DNA of 64,000 nt from Dipteronia dyeriana. Its lineage: Eukaryota; Streptophyta; Magnoliopsida; Sapindales; Sapindaceae. Position numbers and translations under genes: made by a program. Shown here one piece after another: positions 49,891 to 61,589 of this stretch; position 1 is the first letter of the stretch; every line of letters begins with the position of its first letter. The stretch covers positions 1,893,001-1,957,000 of the forward strand of contig CM065299.1 of NCBI GenBank assembly GCA_032871835.1. Reading direction: 5' to 3'. The notes under the pieces are model-generated. The model searched no databases and was not told the DNA's origin. It saw nothing but the letters and a program-made list of their open reading frames with translations.

Positions 49891-49902
49891 GCTCTGATAC
49901 CA
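49891..49902 (-). other. Primer-binding site of the gag-pol element
   Basis: TGGTATCAGAGC on the minus strand, two bases after the terminal TTCTAACA and upstream of gag. It matches the plant initiator tRNA-Met priming sequence. Confidence 0.82.
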
Positions 49903-49904
49903 CT

Positions 49905-50167
49905 TGTTAGAAGTACGGAACCCACATTCTCCACATTGGTATGATGTGTATGCCCATTATATTTTGATAGTGGAGATTTCGGAGGACCCGTGGTTTTTAC
50001 TCCTCAATTTGGGGAGGTTTTCCACATAAAATTCTTGGTGTTCTTGTGTTTGTGATTGAGCTTGTGGTTGTGTTATTTGCTGCTCTATTTTATTTGCTTC
50101 CTATTAGGTTCACACAAGAGAGGATAAATATTGTTTGTGATTGTTATTTGTGCGTTTTATCCTATCA
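49905..50167. repeat. Chimeric terminal repeat at the right end of the insertion
   Basis: Positions 49905-49945 are the same 41 bases as 44485-44525 (end of the 188-bp LTR). Positions 49947-50167 are the inverted copy of the 914-bp LTR's last 221 bp. The join lies at ATGAT/GTGTATGCCC. The end CTATCA abuts the target duplication GTTTG. Confidence 0.85.
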
Positions 50168-52720
50168 GTTTGTATGCTCATCCTTTTCCAATCGGTGGCT
50201 AAGTTTTGCCAAGCAAGAAAGCTAGAGAAGGAGAGAAACAGATTGAATGTGACGGTTGTTAGAGGACAGAAGCAAGTCATCACCATATCGAACCTCGTAG
50301 CAGGTGATATAGTGTGTCTTGAAAAGGGGGATCTGATTCCAGCTGATGGCTTGATTGTGAGGAATGATGGATTAGAGTTGGATGGTGTATTGAACTCCAA
50401 AATAGATCATGACAGGAACCCATTCCTGTTTTTTGGCTCAAGGGTAATGGAGGGGCATGGCGACATGCTTGCAACATCTGTGGCTGACCAGACAGAATTA
50501 GCTGAGTTGCTGATCCGGGATCCTATTGAGAAGACATTGCTAGAAGCTCAAATTGAAAAGATAAACACTTTTGTAGAGAATCTTAGCCTTTCTGTCTCGA
50601 TATTCATTGCTTTTGTAGCACTTCTACGCTTGTTATTCAGGAGACACATTGGAGTTGATAACGAATTTCCTGAATTAAAGGGGAAAGTTTCAGTGGACAT
50701 GTTGATGAAGATCTTTCAGAAAATTATGTTGAAGCCTCAAGGAAAGGTTAGCATCTTGGCGAGTGCTCTTACTGTGGTGGTGATAGCTATACAGCATGGC
50801 ATGCCTTTGGTCATTACAATTTCCCTCTCTTGCTGGAACTCTAAGGTGTTTAAAAATCAGGCAGAACCTCAGAATTTATCAGCTTGTGCTACAATGGGTA
50901 TTGTTTCAGTTATATGCATTGATGCAACCGGGGGACTGGTGTGTAACAGTTTGGAGGTTAGCCATTTTTATATCGGTGGAAAGGATCTGAAAGATGATAC
51001 AGACTCTGAAATTGACCCAGCAGTTACTAATGCTCTGGAGCAAGTCATGCGAGGCATTAGTGCATCACATCTTGCGCCGGCAATTTCTGCTATCCCAACA
51101 AATGATTCACTCATTTCTTGGGCAAATTCAAGATGGGGTATGGACAGGGAGTTTGTGGATCAAAATCTTCCCATTCTAGTTAACAGAAAATTGAGCTCCA
51201 ACAAAAGTTGTTGTGGGATTTTGACGAAGAATAATGGAGGTGATGAAGAGATTTTGCATACGCACTGGAGCGGAGCTGCATCAACAATATTGAACATGTG
51301 CTCACACTACTATGACAGTAACGGGAGAAGTCTTGCAATCGATGAAGATATGAGAAAACAATTTGAGCAGGACATTAAGGCTATGGAACGTAGTGGTCTT
51401 AGATCCATGGCATTTGCTTGTAGGCAAACAGATGTTCAAGAAATTCGGGAAGATGGGATGTACTTGTTGGCTTTAGCTGGTGTGAAATACACATGTCCGG
51501 AAGAGATTAAAACGGCAGTAGAAGCTTTTAAAAAGGCAGGTGTATGCATTAAGTTGGTATCAGAGGAAGAACTGTCAGCAGTAAGAGCTATAGCATGTGA
51601 ACTTGGCATCCTAAGTCCCGAGTCAGATGACCTGGTAGCGCTGGCAGTCAAACTGGAACAAATCCGGAATCTTGAAACTCCTGAGAAGATGAAAGAAATG
51701 ACTGAATTGACTGTGATTGGAAGTTCCGTTGCTGAAGAGAAGCTGTTGTTGGTTCAGTGTATGCAACAGAAGGGTGATTTAGTTGCATTCTTTGGAGGGT
51801 CATTAATCAGCAACACTCCAGCTTTAAAAACAGCTGACATAGGGATCACTGAGGATACTTCTAGCACTATGGCCAGCGAGAGCTCTGATATTATTATTAA
51901 AGCGAAAGGTTCACTATCTACTAGTCTGAAGTTTGGTAGATGTGCTTACCATAATATTAAGACGTTTTCTCAATTTCAGCTGACCGTTTGCATTTCTGGT
52001 TTACTGATAACCTTAGTCACGACTATGATTTTGAAAGAATCTCCGATAACAGCACTTCAATTGATTTGGGTGAACTGGATTACATCCATTCTAGGTGGCC
52101 TAATGATGGTAATGGAGTTGCAAGTCCAGGAATTAATCACTATTCCACCGGCTAACCGGACCAAGTCTCTCCTAACCAAAGCCATGTGGAAAAACATAGC
52201 ACTTCAAGTTCTATGTCAGGCTTCTGTACTGTTGATCTTCCAGTTTAAGGGACAAGTCATACCGGGCATGAACCAAGATGTTCGAAAAGCGATGATCTTC
52301 AGTAGTTTCACCATATCACAGGTTTTCAATCTGTTATATGCCATGAACCTGGTGAAGAAAGAGGTATTTCTATCTGTCCTAAGAAACATTTGGTTTCCAT
52401 TGGCTTTGGTGATTGTCATAGTTATGCAAGTTCTGGTGGCTGAATATCTGAAAAGTCTAGCTCATTGTGTGAGGTTGAATTGGATACAATGGAGCGTCTG
52501 TTTCCTTTTAGCTGCACTTCCATGTGGTATCCATTTTGCTGTGGAATTCATCTTCCATTCCCTCTTACATTGTTCCTTGGGATCCAATGGTTTGCAGGCT
52601 GTGCTCTCAAGGAGACGATCTCAACCATACCTTTTAGGTATAGCAATTCCCTGTTCCGTGTTCATATTCTTCACTGTATCATACAATTACAATCCATTTA
52701 TCGGCAAGACTCTTCGCTAA

Positions 52721-53384
52721 GGTGTAGTGCAGGCAGAGAGCTGATTTTACCCGGTCATAACACGATTCGAACATAAAATATTGACGGACAAGTTAAATGA
52801 GTGTCATTTCCACTTAACCATAACCAAGTGGGGTAGATATGTTTAGCTCATTCTTTCATTATTATTTTTTATTTTTTATTTTTTATTTTTTATATACGGA
52901 TATATGTAATTGATCTGTTCTCATTTGTTTGAAATTGAACTTTACACCCATTCATTTGAAAAAGAATGTACATCTCTATTTACATTAGTACTCTTACCTC
53001 AAATGCCAACTTCTTATTTAATTCTGCCAACTTCTTATTTAATTCGGCGGTGGTGTTTTAAGTCCCATTTGCCCTTGCCAGTATTACTCCTCTTCACCTA
53101 TTTGGTTTTGGATTTAATAAATGAAACTATATTTTTTTTTTCAATTGGATAAATTTGCTAGGTCAGCAGCACTCAGCAGTATAATACAAATTTACACAAT
53201 ATGTGTGGCTCTTGTATCTTCATTTTTAAGACATATTAGTGATAGCACCCACAAGATCTTTGAGTTCCACGTGGCATGAATGCAACCTCTATATGATCAG
53301 AAAAAATCGACATAAGGGTTGAACACTAAAATCTTATAGATTTTCAAATATTAAAATCTGTTTCTCTGAAATTTCTACGTGAAA
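52721..53384. other. 3' flank of copy C
   Basis: AT-rich, without supported genes. It has a short (TTTTTTATTT)n-like tract at about 52862-52892 and a tandem CCAACTTCTTATTTAATTC duplication at about 53007-53045. Confidence 0.4.
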
Positions 53385-54296
53385 ATGAATAAATAGCTTA
53401 TTTTTATAAAATATTAGTGATCGTTATCATACACTATAAATGTTACTTTTATAAGTTTTACTTCTATTTGAAAATGTTACTTTTACAGGGTTTACGTGTA
53501 TTTGAAAATGTTACTTTTACAAGTTTAATTGTTAGAACCGGTCTTGATGTTCTTGAGGCCCAGGACGAAAATCTAAAAATTAGGCAACATTTGTATATCA
53601 TATATTTTTTTCAATATATATTTATATATATATAAACATGTTTTCAAATATTTAACCCAAAAAATGATAATTACATTAAAGATACAATAAAATCATAAAG
53701 TTAAAAAGTATCAAAACATCACATTTTTTTTATCCAATAAAATTGGCCAGAGAACACCAGCATTACATACAAGACAACATGAAAAACAACCGACATCATT
53801 ATCATTGAGTTGTTATGTCAAATAAGGAGTACGGTTTCATGATTCAATTGACTCTACATTTGTAGTAAGGAATTTTTCAAAAGCCCATTTCTGAGATCAT
53901 TATCCAAATGGTTGTTTTTTAGGAAACAAGTTACTAATAACTAAAATAAGTAAATAACAAACAAATAACAAATTAACAATATTCAATAAAACACTAATGA
54001 CTAAAATTAATAACAAACAAACTAACAAATTAATAATAAGTCAATCATAGTTAAACATTGAAAGTTCAAAAAAAAAACAATAAAACATGTCAAACATTCA
54101 AGCAACTGATAGTCCTGCAACCAGAGCCGGTCCTAAGGTCCTAATAGTTACTGCAAGATTGATTTTTTTTTCTGGAAAATACAATATAAACAATAGTTAT
54201 TCGGATTTGAAAATAAAAGTAGAAAAAGAAAAATGTAAAAATTACATTGTCACTGGGATTGAATATTTGAATTTATCACTACTTACTACTTAATAG

Positions 54297-54928
54297 TGTT
54301 GTAGAGAAGAAATTGCAATCACACAAATCTAAACACAAATCGAAAGCAATAATAAAAGAAGACACAAAAGATTTTACGTGGTTCAGCAATTTACCTATAT
54401 CCACGGAGCGCGCCGCACTTAATCCACTATATCTCATAGTTGATTACAATCCATCTGTTTCTCTTTCAGTCTCCCTACACTTGCTCTCTCTCTCTAGCAA
54501 TTTTCTCACCCACTACGCACTTATTTTTCTGCTCTATTCTTCTCTCTATTTTAAGTACAAATAATGGTGGTATTTATATGGGAGCACTAGGGTTAGTCAA
54601 AATCTCAATTGGAATCTATTTCCTATTCCAATTGCTTGTGCACACAGGATTTCCTATTTCTTGTGAAACCCGTCTCTACCGCGGTCTGGACAGCTGTGTG
54701 GGCACATGCCTGCGCCTCGATCCACAACGCGTAACACGTCTGTGAAACTTCGCTCCACAGATCGCGATGTGTGCACCTTGTCTGTGCTGCTGTACGCACA
54801 GCATGTATCCTCTGTGATTCTTCGCTGTGTGTGCCGCGGTCTGGGTCACTGCCTCCGCCACGGTCGTCGCCACGCCACCTGCCAGAAATTGTTTTCTTCA
54901 CCTGTTTCTGGCTTCACATAACCCAACA
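54297..54928 (-). repeat. 3' LTR of the second copia element
   Basis: On the minus strand it starts TGTTGGGTTATGTGAAGCC and ends in TCTACAACA. It pairs with 59075-59704. Confidence 0.9.
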
Positions 54929-55021
54929 ATCTCCCACTTGAAGACTGAAACTCAATAGGCATTCTTAATCCTTCCTTGATGACTTAGTTGATAAATTACG
55001 GTGCGCTCATTCCTCATGTCT

Positions 55022-58000
55022 TTACTCTTGAAGACCAACTGAAGTTGCGCATAACTCTAGTTTTTCAGTAGTGACTGGCTTGGTTAACATGTCAGTCAGA
55101 TTCTTAGTTCCTGCAATCTTCACTAGCTTCAACACTCCTTCTTCGATTAACGATCGAATGAAGTGGTAGCGCAGGTCTATATGATTGGTCCTAGAATGGA
55201 ACGCTGAATTCTTAGCCAAGTGTATTGAAATTTGATTGTCACTATGCAACACATTCATCACCTGATCGAATCCCAACTCGGCTAACAACCCTTGTAACCA
55301 TATCAACTCTTTGCTTGCTTCTGTCACAGCCACATACTCAGCTTCTGTTATAGAGATTGTCACTATCTTCTGCAACTGGGACACCCAACTAACTACAGTA
55401 CTTGCTATTGTAAACACATAACCGGTGGTACTTCTTCTATGATCCACTTCTCCGGTAAAATCTGAATCCACATAACCTTCCAGCTTGAGTTCATCTCTCT
55501 TGAAGGTTAGACAATTCTCTGTCGTACCCTGCAGGTATCTTAGGATTCATTTCATAGCCTCCCAGTGAGGCTTGCCCGGATTGGACATGTAGCGGCTCAC
55601 AACTCCCACTGCTTGGGAAATGTCAAGTCTTGTGCAAGTCATGGCATACATTAGACTTCCAATAGCTGAAGCGCAAGGAACTCTAGCCATAAAGTCTTTC
55701 CCTTCCTCTGTCTTCGGACTCTGATCCTTAGACAACTTGAAGTGACTAGCTAAAGGTGTTCTTACTGGTTTAGCATTTCCCATACTGAATCTCTGTAACA
55801 TCTTCTGAACGTACTCTGCTTGTGAAAGCTTCAATGTACCTTTCTGTTCATTTCTGCTAATCCTCATTCCAAGAATTTGCTTTGCTGGACCCAAATCCTT
55901 CATCTCAAATTCACTCGAAAGTTGCTTCTTCAAATTATTTATCTCTTATAAATCTGCACCAGCTACTAACATGTCATCAACATAAAGTAGCAATATTATA
56001 AAGCTGGACTTAACCTTTTTGAAGTAGCAGCAGTGGTCAGCATTTCATCTCAAGTAGTCGTTCTTTTGCATGAACCCATCGAACTTCTTGTACCACTGTC
56101 GATGAGCTTGTTTTAAACCATGCAAGCTCTTCGTCAACTTGCATACCAACTCTTCCTTGCCATCTTCCGTAAACCCCTCTGGTTGCTTCATGTATATCTC
56201 TTCCTCCAAATTTACATGAAGAAAGACAGTCTTCACATCTAACTGCTCCAGATATGACCCTTTTGCTACAACAATACTTAACATTAATCAGATCGTAGTT
56301 AGTTTAACAACAGGAGAAAAAATTTCAGAGTAGTCGATACCTTCAATTTGTTGAAAACCTTTGACTACGAGTCGTACCTTGTATCTCTTGGAATCGTCAT
56401 GTTCCTCCTTGATCCTATACACCCACTTATTCTGTAGGGCTTTCTTTCCTTCAGGTAACTTGGCTAATTCCCAAGTTTGGTTAGATGTCAACGACTCCAT
56501 CTCATCCTTCATTGCAAGCTCCCACTTGCTCGCATCTTCTCCCTGACAAGCTTCATCATATAACTCAGGTTCTCCTGCATCTGTCAGCGGCATGTAGTGC
56601 AAGTACTTCCTATTTTGTATGGGAGTTCGAGTTGATCTTCTCAATGTATTATGGACCTGTGTTATTGGAACATCTCTATGTGGGATTGGTTCTTGTACCT
56701 GGGGCTGCACACCTTGCTCTTCATCATTCTGTTTGATATGTTCCATGATTTCTCTATCATGTACATCATTTTATCCAAAAAACTCTGGCTCTTCCGGCTC
56801 AGACATCTGTGTGTTCCTGTCTTTGTACATAACCCTTTCGTTGAAGACAACGTCTCTACTTCTGATCATCTTACGGTTTTGGTCATCCCACAGCTTGTAA
56901 CCAAATTCATCCTCTCCATAGCCCACCAAAGTACACTTTACTGACTTTGGCGTCTAGCTTATTCCGCACATGATCACCTACATGTACATAAGAGACACAC
57001 TCAAACACTTTAAGGTGAGAAAGTTTTACCTCTTTCTCAGTCCAGATCTCTTCTGGTATAACGAGGTCCAAAGGCTTTGATGGTCCTCTATTGATCAAAT
57101 ATGCTGCTGTATTGACTGCTTCTGCCCAGAACTGTTTTGGCAACCCTGAGTGTAGCCTCATGCTTCTGGCTCTCTCAGTCAATGTTCTATTCATCTATTC
57201 TGCTGTGTCATTCTGTTGTGGGGTTCCATGAACCGTCCTACTGAGCATTATCCCATTTTGGTAGCAAAACCTCTTGAACTCATTGTCTTCATATTTTCCA
57301 CCATTGTCTGAATACAGCTTTTTGATCTTCAAACCTGTCTCATTCTCAACCCTGGCTTTCCATATCTTGAAAGCGTCAAATACCTCAGACTTTTATTTTA
57401 GAAAGTAAACTCATACCTTTCTGAAATGGTCGTCAATGAAAGTGACGAAGTACAGTTTACCTCCGGTTGATGAGACTGAAGCTGGACCCTAAACATCGGT
57501 GTGCACTAGTTCCAGCTTCTCTTTTACCGGTGTTCTTCTTGTTCTCTTGAAGCTCACTCGCTTCTGTTTTCCTAGAATGCAGCTCTCACAGAAATCAACC
57601 TCAACGGATTTTAAATCTGGCAACTTACTTTTTGAATGCAGACACTTTAACCCTTGAAAACTTATGTGCTCAAATCTCTGATGCCATAAGTTCGGATCGT
57701 CTTTGCTTTCCGCCATAGCGACTGAACCACACCCATTCGTGGTTGTGTAAAGCGACCCATTCTTACTTCCTCGGGCGATTGTCATTGCACCTTTCGAAAT
57801 CTTCCACTTATCACCTGTGAAAGTCGTCACAAAACCATCTAACGCCAGTTGCCCAATGGAGATCAAATTCTTCCTTAAGTCCGGTATTTGCCGTACATTG
57901 TCGAGCTTCCAAACTGACCCTTGCAGTTGAATCTTCACATCTCCTTTCCCGGTAATGTCGCATGCTTGATCGTCACCAAGATACACTTTACCCATATTTC

Positions 58001-58994
58001 CGGAGACGTAGTTTTCGAGTAATTCCCTGTAAGGTGTGGGATGGAATGACGCTTCCGAATCCAAGACCCAAGACTCCGTATTGCTTTCCAATGAGCAGAT
58101 AAGGCAGTCATCTGACTCATTCGATACACAGTTCGCACTGTTCTTGCCTTTATCTTTCTTCTCAAATCTACACTCATATGAGAGAGGACCTTTCTTACCA
58201 CAATTCCAGCATTCAGCATCTCTTTTGCTTCGTTGCTGGTTTCCCGAATAGTTAGTCTGATTTCTTGGTTTGGACTTACCTCTAGACTTTGATCTTCCTC
58301 ATTGACTTGTGTTTCGATTTCTGCCTCTGCCTCTGCCTTCTCTACCTTCCAAACTCAATGCTGAAGATGTAGATTCCAATGATCCCTCTTCACGCATCCT
58401 GATCTGTTCCATTATGATCATGTTTATAACCTGCTGAAGATTTAATTTTTCTTTACCGAACGAGTTGGAAATCGACTGGCATGTCGTCTTCCAACTTTCT
58501 GGTATTTGGGTGAGTAGAAACGCCGCCATAAACTCCTCATCAAACCCCATAGATAAAGAACACAACCTGTCCTTTACTTCATTGAACCGGTTTAGAAAAT
58601 CTTTAAAGTTTTGATCATTCGCCATCTTCAAGGTTGATAACTTCTTAACAAGATGGACTTTCCTTACCGCAGAAGGTTGTTCGTATAGGTATGATAAGGT
58701 ATCCATTAGATCTTTGACTGTCTATTGATCCTTTACGTTGAAGTCGACCTGCTTCGTCAAACTGAGACGAATTGCTCCCAATGTTTTCCTGTCCAGGAGT
58801 TCAAAGTCATCATCATCCATGTTCTTCGGTTTCCGTTTCTTTTCCCAATCTTCATCGGTCATATCCTTTGGTCTCTCTTTTATCGGCCAATGAAGATCCT
58901 TCTGGTACAGATAACCTTCCATCTGCATCTTCCAAAAGCTGAAATTCAAACCATTGAATTTCTCAATCTTATACGTTTCCTTCTCTGACCCCAT
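55022..58994 (-). pseudogene. Copia gag-pol polyprotein, multiply broken
   Basis: From ATG 58994 (MGSEKETYKIEKFNGLNFSF) the minus strand shows gag, a zinc-knuckle remnant, protease, integrase (MNRTLTERARSM), reverse transcriptase (YKVRLVVKGFQQIEGIDYSE; YVDDMLVAG interrupted soon after) and RNase H (MDSDFTGEVDHRRSTTGYVF). Stops occur at 58722, 58299, 57489 and 56907 in the first frame. A frameshift lies between about 56907 and 56750, and more stops follow at 56288, 56045 and 55547. Key residues have also decayed: the knuckle reads CWNCGKKGPLSYEC (His to Pro), and the protease site reads DSE instead of DSG. It is clearly inactive. Confidence 0.92.
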
Positions 58995-59060
58995 CTCCAC
59001 GACGAAATCGATGACATCGAGAAAACCTAGATTTGTGTGAATAATATGCCCCAACCCGGA

Positions 59061-59072
59061 GCTCTGATACCA
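59061..59072 (-). other. Primer-binding site of the second copia element
   Basis: TGGTATCAGAGC on the minus strand, two bases from the end of the right LTR, as expected for initiator tRNA-Met priming. Confidence 0.82.
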
Positions 59073-59074
59073 AT

Positions 59075-59704
59075 TGTTATGGAGAAGAAATTGCAATCAC
59101 ACAAATCTAAACACAAATAGAAAGCAATAATAAAAGAAGACACAAAAGATTTTACGCGGTTCAGCAATTTACCTACGTCCACGGAGCGCACCACACTCAA
59201 TCCACTATATCTCAAAGTTGATTACAATCCCTCTGTCTCTCTTTCAGTCTCTCTACAATTGCTCTCTCTCTAGCAATTTTCTCACACACTACGCACTTAT
59301 TTTTCTGCTCTATTCTTCTCTATCTCTTAAGTACAAATAATGGTGGTATTTATATGGGAACACTAGGGTTAGTCAAAATCCCAATTGAAATCTATTTCCT
59401 ATTCAAATTGCTTGTGCACGCAGGATTTCTTATTTCTCGTGAAACCCGTATCTACCGCGGTTTGGACCGCTGTGTGGGCACATGTCTGCGCCGCGATCCA
59501 CAACGTGTAACACATCTGTGAAACTCCGCTCCACAGACCGCGGTGTGTGCACCTTGTCTTCATCGCGGTACGCACAGCATGTATCCTCTGTGATTCTTCG
59601 CTGTGTGTGATGCGGTCTGGGTCACTGCCTCAGCCGTGCTCTCCGCCGCGCCATCTGTCAGAAATTGTTTTCTTCACATGTTTCTGGTTTCACATAACCC
59701 AACA
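59075..59704 (-). repeat. 5' LTR of the second copia element
   Basis: 630 bp, followed on the + strand by the target duplication AATAG. It differs from the other LTR by scattered substitutions and small indels. Confidence 0.9.
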
Positions 59705-60074
59705 AATAGTATATATAATATATCATAAAATAAACAGATATTTGAAAATAAAAACAGAAAAAAGAAGAAATAGAATGTGAAGATTAAATTACAAATAGAA
59801 TACTAGAACATTAAAATAAAAATTACAAATAAAAATGAAATTAGAGAATAGAATTATAGAAATTACCTATAGCTAGTGACAAAACCCACCCCGACTCCTC
59901 TCTTGAGTATGAGGGAGATCCTGTGAGCTACACTTTTACTAACATGATAAATGAGTTTTGACTAAAATTCTATAAATAATACTTGCTTTTAAAGATTAAA
60001 AAAATGTAGAATACAAAATGTACCTAACTGTTAGTCTTTTATTGCAGACTTCTGTTCATTACAAAACTGTCTGG

Positions 60075-60372
60075 AAATAATCGACCAGGCAAAAACTGAT
60101 TAGTTTTAAAAACCGACCAGGCAAAACCCGACCAGTCAAAACCCGACCAATCCGACCATACAAATCCGACCAATCCGACCAATCCGACCATGCGAACCGA
60201 AAAGTCCGACCATACAAACCGACCAGTCCGACCATGGAATCTGACCAGTCCGACCAAGAAAACCGACCATTCCGACCATACAAAACCGACCAGTCTGACC
60301 ATGCAAACCGACCAAGAAAAACAAACCAGTCCGACCATGCAAACCGATCAGTCCGACCAATCCGACCAAACA
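60075..60372. repeat. GACCA-rich minisatellite
   Basis: About 300 bp of variably spaced CCGACCA units, mostly as AATCCGACCA, CAGTCCGACCA, CATACAAACCGACCA and CATGCAAACCGACCA. It is C-rich on the + strand, unlike its AT-rich surroundings. All frames are open on one strand because the repeat lacks stop codons there; these ORFs (GLVWSDWS-like) are artefacts. Confidence 0.9.
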
Positions 60373-60429
60373 TCTCAAGATATGTACAACATATGAGATA
60401 ATCAAAATGCACGATTCTTATGATTCATG

Positions 60430-61589
60430 ATGTCATCGAGTTGCCCACCTCAAAACTGAAGGGTCCGCACAAACCAAGCAGCTACAAGAAATATTTTAAG
60501 GTAAAAGGGTGAGCGCTAACGCTCAGTGAGTGAATAAAAACTTTTCAAAATATATATGTTTTCTGCTGAATAACTTTTTCAATATGCATTCAATAATACA
60601 TATTAAATATCTCTGTATCTTGCCAAATAATTCCATAAACATAACATAATTGGGTAGTTAAAGATAATATATCTACAATCACATTTAATAAACTAATGTA
60701 CAACTCTTTTCCGATCAAGAACAATATAATTTATACAATCTCAGTCTACACCAATGTGTACCCAAGGATAATCTTCCATATGTACGTCGAATAACTTCGC
60801 ACATACACAAAGTTGGGAATAACATCTGTCGTACATGTGCAGAGCGACTCAAGACTCTTAAAATTTGTCATACACGCGTAGAGCGACTCATCTGACATAC
60901 ACATGTGTAGAACGGCCCCAAAAGCCAATAATAACAATAATTGGAGAATGGTATAGACATGGTGTTTTTATGAAATCAATCATAATCTCTTCTCAATATT
61001 TAATAAAAATAATATATCTAATATTTCTGAGTACTAATATAAGCATAAAAACATACTTTCAATTATCTGTATAATCACAATAAATCATAAAAAGGAATAA
61101 AACACTTAAAAGATTTTCAGGCAATTAATTTAAAACACAAAACTGGAAAAATATGAGTTAAGAATAAAACTGAAACTTTTTTCACTCACAACTTAGATTT
61201 CAAGCTTAATTCAGACCAAGCACGCTAGGTTCCTCTACTTTCCCTAACAATCACACAAAATCCAATTAGAATTTATGGAATTCAAAGAAGAAATCAACCA
61301 AAAATCTAAAAATATCACAAGAGAACTCCACTGACTTCTTTCCCTCTTTCCCTCTTTCCTTGCCACTCTTTTCTTCCCTTCTATTTGATTCTACTTCTTT
61401 CTAACTGATATCATGTATATCCTCCTTTATATATATATATATATGGATAGACACAACAAAAGTTGTGAACTAGTTATCTAAGCTCACAGTTGTCTGTCAA
61501 CTAGACATACTACAATTGCTTACTCACCTGATCATTTTTCACCCTTTTTTTAGTCTCTCTATTTGGGCCTGAATGGTTTAGGTCTTACA
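60430..61589 (-). repeat. Possible LTR remnant
   Basis: On the minus strand a TGTAAGACCTAAACCATTC start lies at 61589, with a (TATA)n-AAAGGAGG promoter-like stretch about 160 bases in (around 61413-61440). The + strand motif GTGAGCG..ACGCTCAGTGAGTG at about 60510 resembles the block GTGAGCTGTCAACTCAGTAAGT at about 39273 of the other LTR. The far end and target duplication are not resolved, so this is tentative. Confidence 0.4.

Larger units (their letters stand above)
44485..50167 (-). mobile_element. Chimeric Ty1/copia LTR retrotransposon inserted in copy C
   Basis: The insert begins TGTTAG and ends CTATCA, and is flanked by GTTTG on both sides (44480-44484 and 50168-50172). Read on the coding (minus) strand the order is: chimeric end (50167-49905), primer-binding site, gag-pol, purine tract, a 914-bp LTR (45855-44942), a second primer-binding site, a ~240-bp spacer, a second purine tract, and a different 188-bp LTR (44672-44485). 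The outer 221 bp at the right end are an inverted copy of the inner 44942-45162 (2 mismatches), and the first 41 bp at the left recur in direct orientation at 49905-49945. The structure is not that of a simple LTR element. Confidence 0.9.
43652..52720 (+). pseudogene. Pseudo-ATPase copy C, split by a retroelement
   Basis: The same family as copy A. The first part, 43652-44484, runs from MFHSNTGEGF through the N-tail, the SLKDFGGVEKVASIF element, M1 and the start of M2 (VVILAAVC). The second part, 50173-52720, resumes in M2 and ends at a normal stop. The intervening 44485-50167 is a retroelement flanked by the target duplication GTTTG. The two parts are in phase and neither holds another break, so this copy was an intact intronless gene of about 1126 codons until the insertion. 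Altered motifs match copy A: KGDLIPADG kept, NSKID for TGES, QHGMP for PEGLP, DATGG for DKTGT (Asp codon 50921), SGA for KGA, VSEE for TGDN, and Ser at the M6 Asp position (WVNWITS). Confidence 0.92.
54297..59704 (-). mobile_element. Degenerate Ty1/copia retrotransposon with both LTRs
   Basis: LTRs lie at 54297-54928 (632 bp) and 59075-59704 (630 bp). Both begin TGTT and end CCCAACA on the + strand, and they differ at numerous positions. A perfect target duplication AATAG flanks the element (54292-54296 and 59705-59709). The minus-strand primer-binding site TGGTATCAGAGC is at 59061-59072, and a purine tract (CTTCAAGTGGGAGAT) adjoins the left LTR at 54929-54943. The diverged LTRs and broken polyprotein indicate an older insertion than the element in copy C. 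Confidence 0.93.

Noticed and set aside
43652..52720. The retroelement inside copy C acting as a spliced intron
   Set aside because: The insert has exact LTR ends and a target duplication; no splice sites at the junctions would restore the frame, since the duplicated GTTTG adds 5 bases. A transcript would be needed to argue otherwise.
60039..60412. Overlapping minus-strand ORFs rich in GLVWSDWS
   Set aside because: They are translations of the GACCA minisatellite; a repeat unit lacking stops opens several frames at once.
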